NCBI GenBank assembly: GCA_009746045.1
Contig: RPFO01000573.1
Coordinates: 1-63,119, forward strand
Direction of reading: 5' to 3'
DNA: 63,119 nucleotides
Source of the DNA: Mesostigma viride
Lineage: Eukaryota; Streptophyta; Mesostigmatophyceae; Mesostigmatales; Mesostigmataceae
The translations under genes were made by a program, and so were the position numbers. Under the pieces are notes generated by a model, which worked only from the letters and a program-made list of their open reading frames with translations, did not search any database and had not been told where the DNA came from. Of the stretch, positions 62,441-63,119 are shown one piece after another (the first letter of the stretch is position 1; each line of letters begins with the position of its first letter).

Positions 62441-63119
62441 ATGGCGGCGGCGGCAGCGGCAAGTACATGAACGTGAAGGTGGGCCAGGCGGTGGTCGACG
62501 GAGGAGCAGCACAAGGCGTTCCAGGAGACCGGGGTGATGCCCACCACGGCGAGTCCGATCCCGGTGTCCTCCCCCTACTCGGCGACGGACCCCCAGCCCC
62601 CGCACGCCGCCAGCTGAGAGTGACAAGGAGGCCCCCCCGAGGCGCCCGGCGCTCCCGTGAAGCCCGCGAAGGAGGTGCAGGCGACGGCGGATCCGCCCCA
62701 CCTGCACGTGGACGGCCAGCAGTTCGCGGTCGTGAGCATGGTGGTGCCCCCCCTCAGCAACCACATGGCGCTGAAGGTGCGCGGGGTGTTCGCGGACGAG
62801 GAGAAGGCGGCGAGCACGCGCGGGAGCTGATGAAGGCCGACCCGAATTTCGACATCTACGTGGTGAGCATGTACAACTGGCTGGTGCTTGCCCCTCCCGG
62901 ACGACCTGCGCGGGGACGTCAAGCACAGTACGTGGACGACCGTCTGGGCAAGATCATGGGCCGGTACCCACTCCGAGCGGGAGAAGTTCACAGGGTTCAA
63001 CGAGCAGCGGGCGCTGGCGACCAAGGGCGGAAGAGGCGGCGAGGCGGGCGAGGTGCAGGCGGACGTGGCCGTGCCGACGGAGGTGCGCCTGGAGGCGCCG
63101 CCGGACGAGGTGGTGGGGT
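62441..63119 (+). CDS. DUF5832-like protein, frames broken and cut by window end
   Basis: The traces DGQQFAVVSMVVPP, HMALKVRGVFADEEKAA and LMKADPNFDIYVVSMYNWLV, in different frames, are the core of the DUF5832 family of large DNA viruses. ATG 62441 is a tentative start. At least three frame changes are needed (near 62510, 62640 and 62810). The right edge of the window cuts the gene. Function unknown. Confidence 0.45.

Overview
The window is a GC-rich piece of a large eukaryotic DNA virus genome, or of such a genome integrated in a host, most likely from the Nucleocytoviricota. The support is a set of recognisable core or near-core genes: a DUF5767 protein (7814-8976), a D6/D11-type SNF2-like helicase (43589-46715), a PrimPol/UL52-type primase (54638-56128), a protein resembling chlorovirus A494R (53280-53840), an A22-type RuvC resolvase (60652-61463), a YqaJ recombinase (61516-62356) and a DUF5832-like protein at the right edge. 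Many small single-TM proteins behind short AT-rich leaders also fit virion proteins of this phylum. No major capsid protein, packaging ATPase or DNA polymerase is present, so the family cannot be fixed. GC-rich amoeba viruses (medusavirus- or pandoravirus-like) are candidates only; no host is shown.

Layout. 1-9.4 kb: structural and membrane genes, including a large LamG-like fibre protein and an EF-hand membrane protein. 9.4-19.3 kb: accessory zinc-finger genes (paired TRAF-like proteins and a RING-like protein), a broken low-complexity gene and two KilA-N-like genes. The accessory genes have promoters of eukaryotic style, with CCAAT boxes, TATA boxes and perfect heat-shock elements. 19.5-23.6 kb: repeats, namely 18 tandem copies of a 105-bp unit each carrying a TATA box, about 11 copies of a 50-bp unit, and a C-rich telomere-like array. 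23.6-28.6 kb: a 5-kb imperfect palindrome around position 26038.5 that carries two mirrored gene pairs. 28.8-36.7 kb: a KilA-like coiled-coil gene, an F-box-like unknown, an ADP-ribosyltransferase-like gene and several small genes. 36.8-39 kb: a decayed reverse transcriptase. 39-47.8 kb: membrane genes and the helicase, whose 5' part is split by a 437-bp foldback element with a 5-bp target duplication.

47.8-52.1 kb holds the most striking locus. It is an adenosylcobalamin-dependent (class II) ribonucleotide reductase in four exons with three GT-AG introns of spliceosomal type. All three introns contain other genes, including an antisense HNH-type endonuclease. About 4 kb away is a PduO-type cob(I)alamin adenosyltransferase that would make the reductase's cofactor. 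52-63 kb: replication and recombination genes, a SLATT-type 2TM protein, a third KilA-N-like gene and a Vsr-like nuclease.

Many reading-frame breaks lie at G or C homopolymers (4984, 8805, 18435, 18612, 35900, 54655, 58335), and the last 1.7 kb is especially broken. This suggests uncorrected long-read indels as well as true decay, so frame breaks are reported but not treated as proof of pseudogenes.
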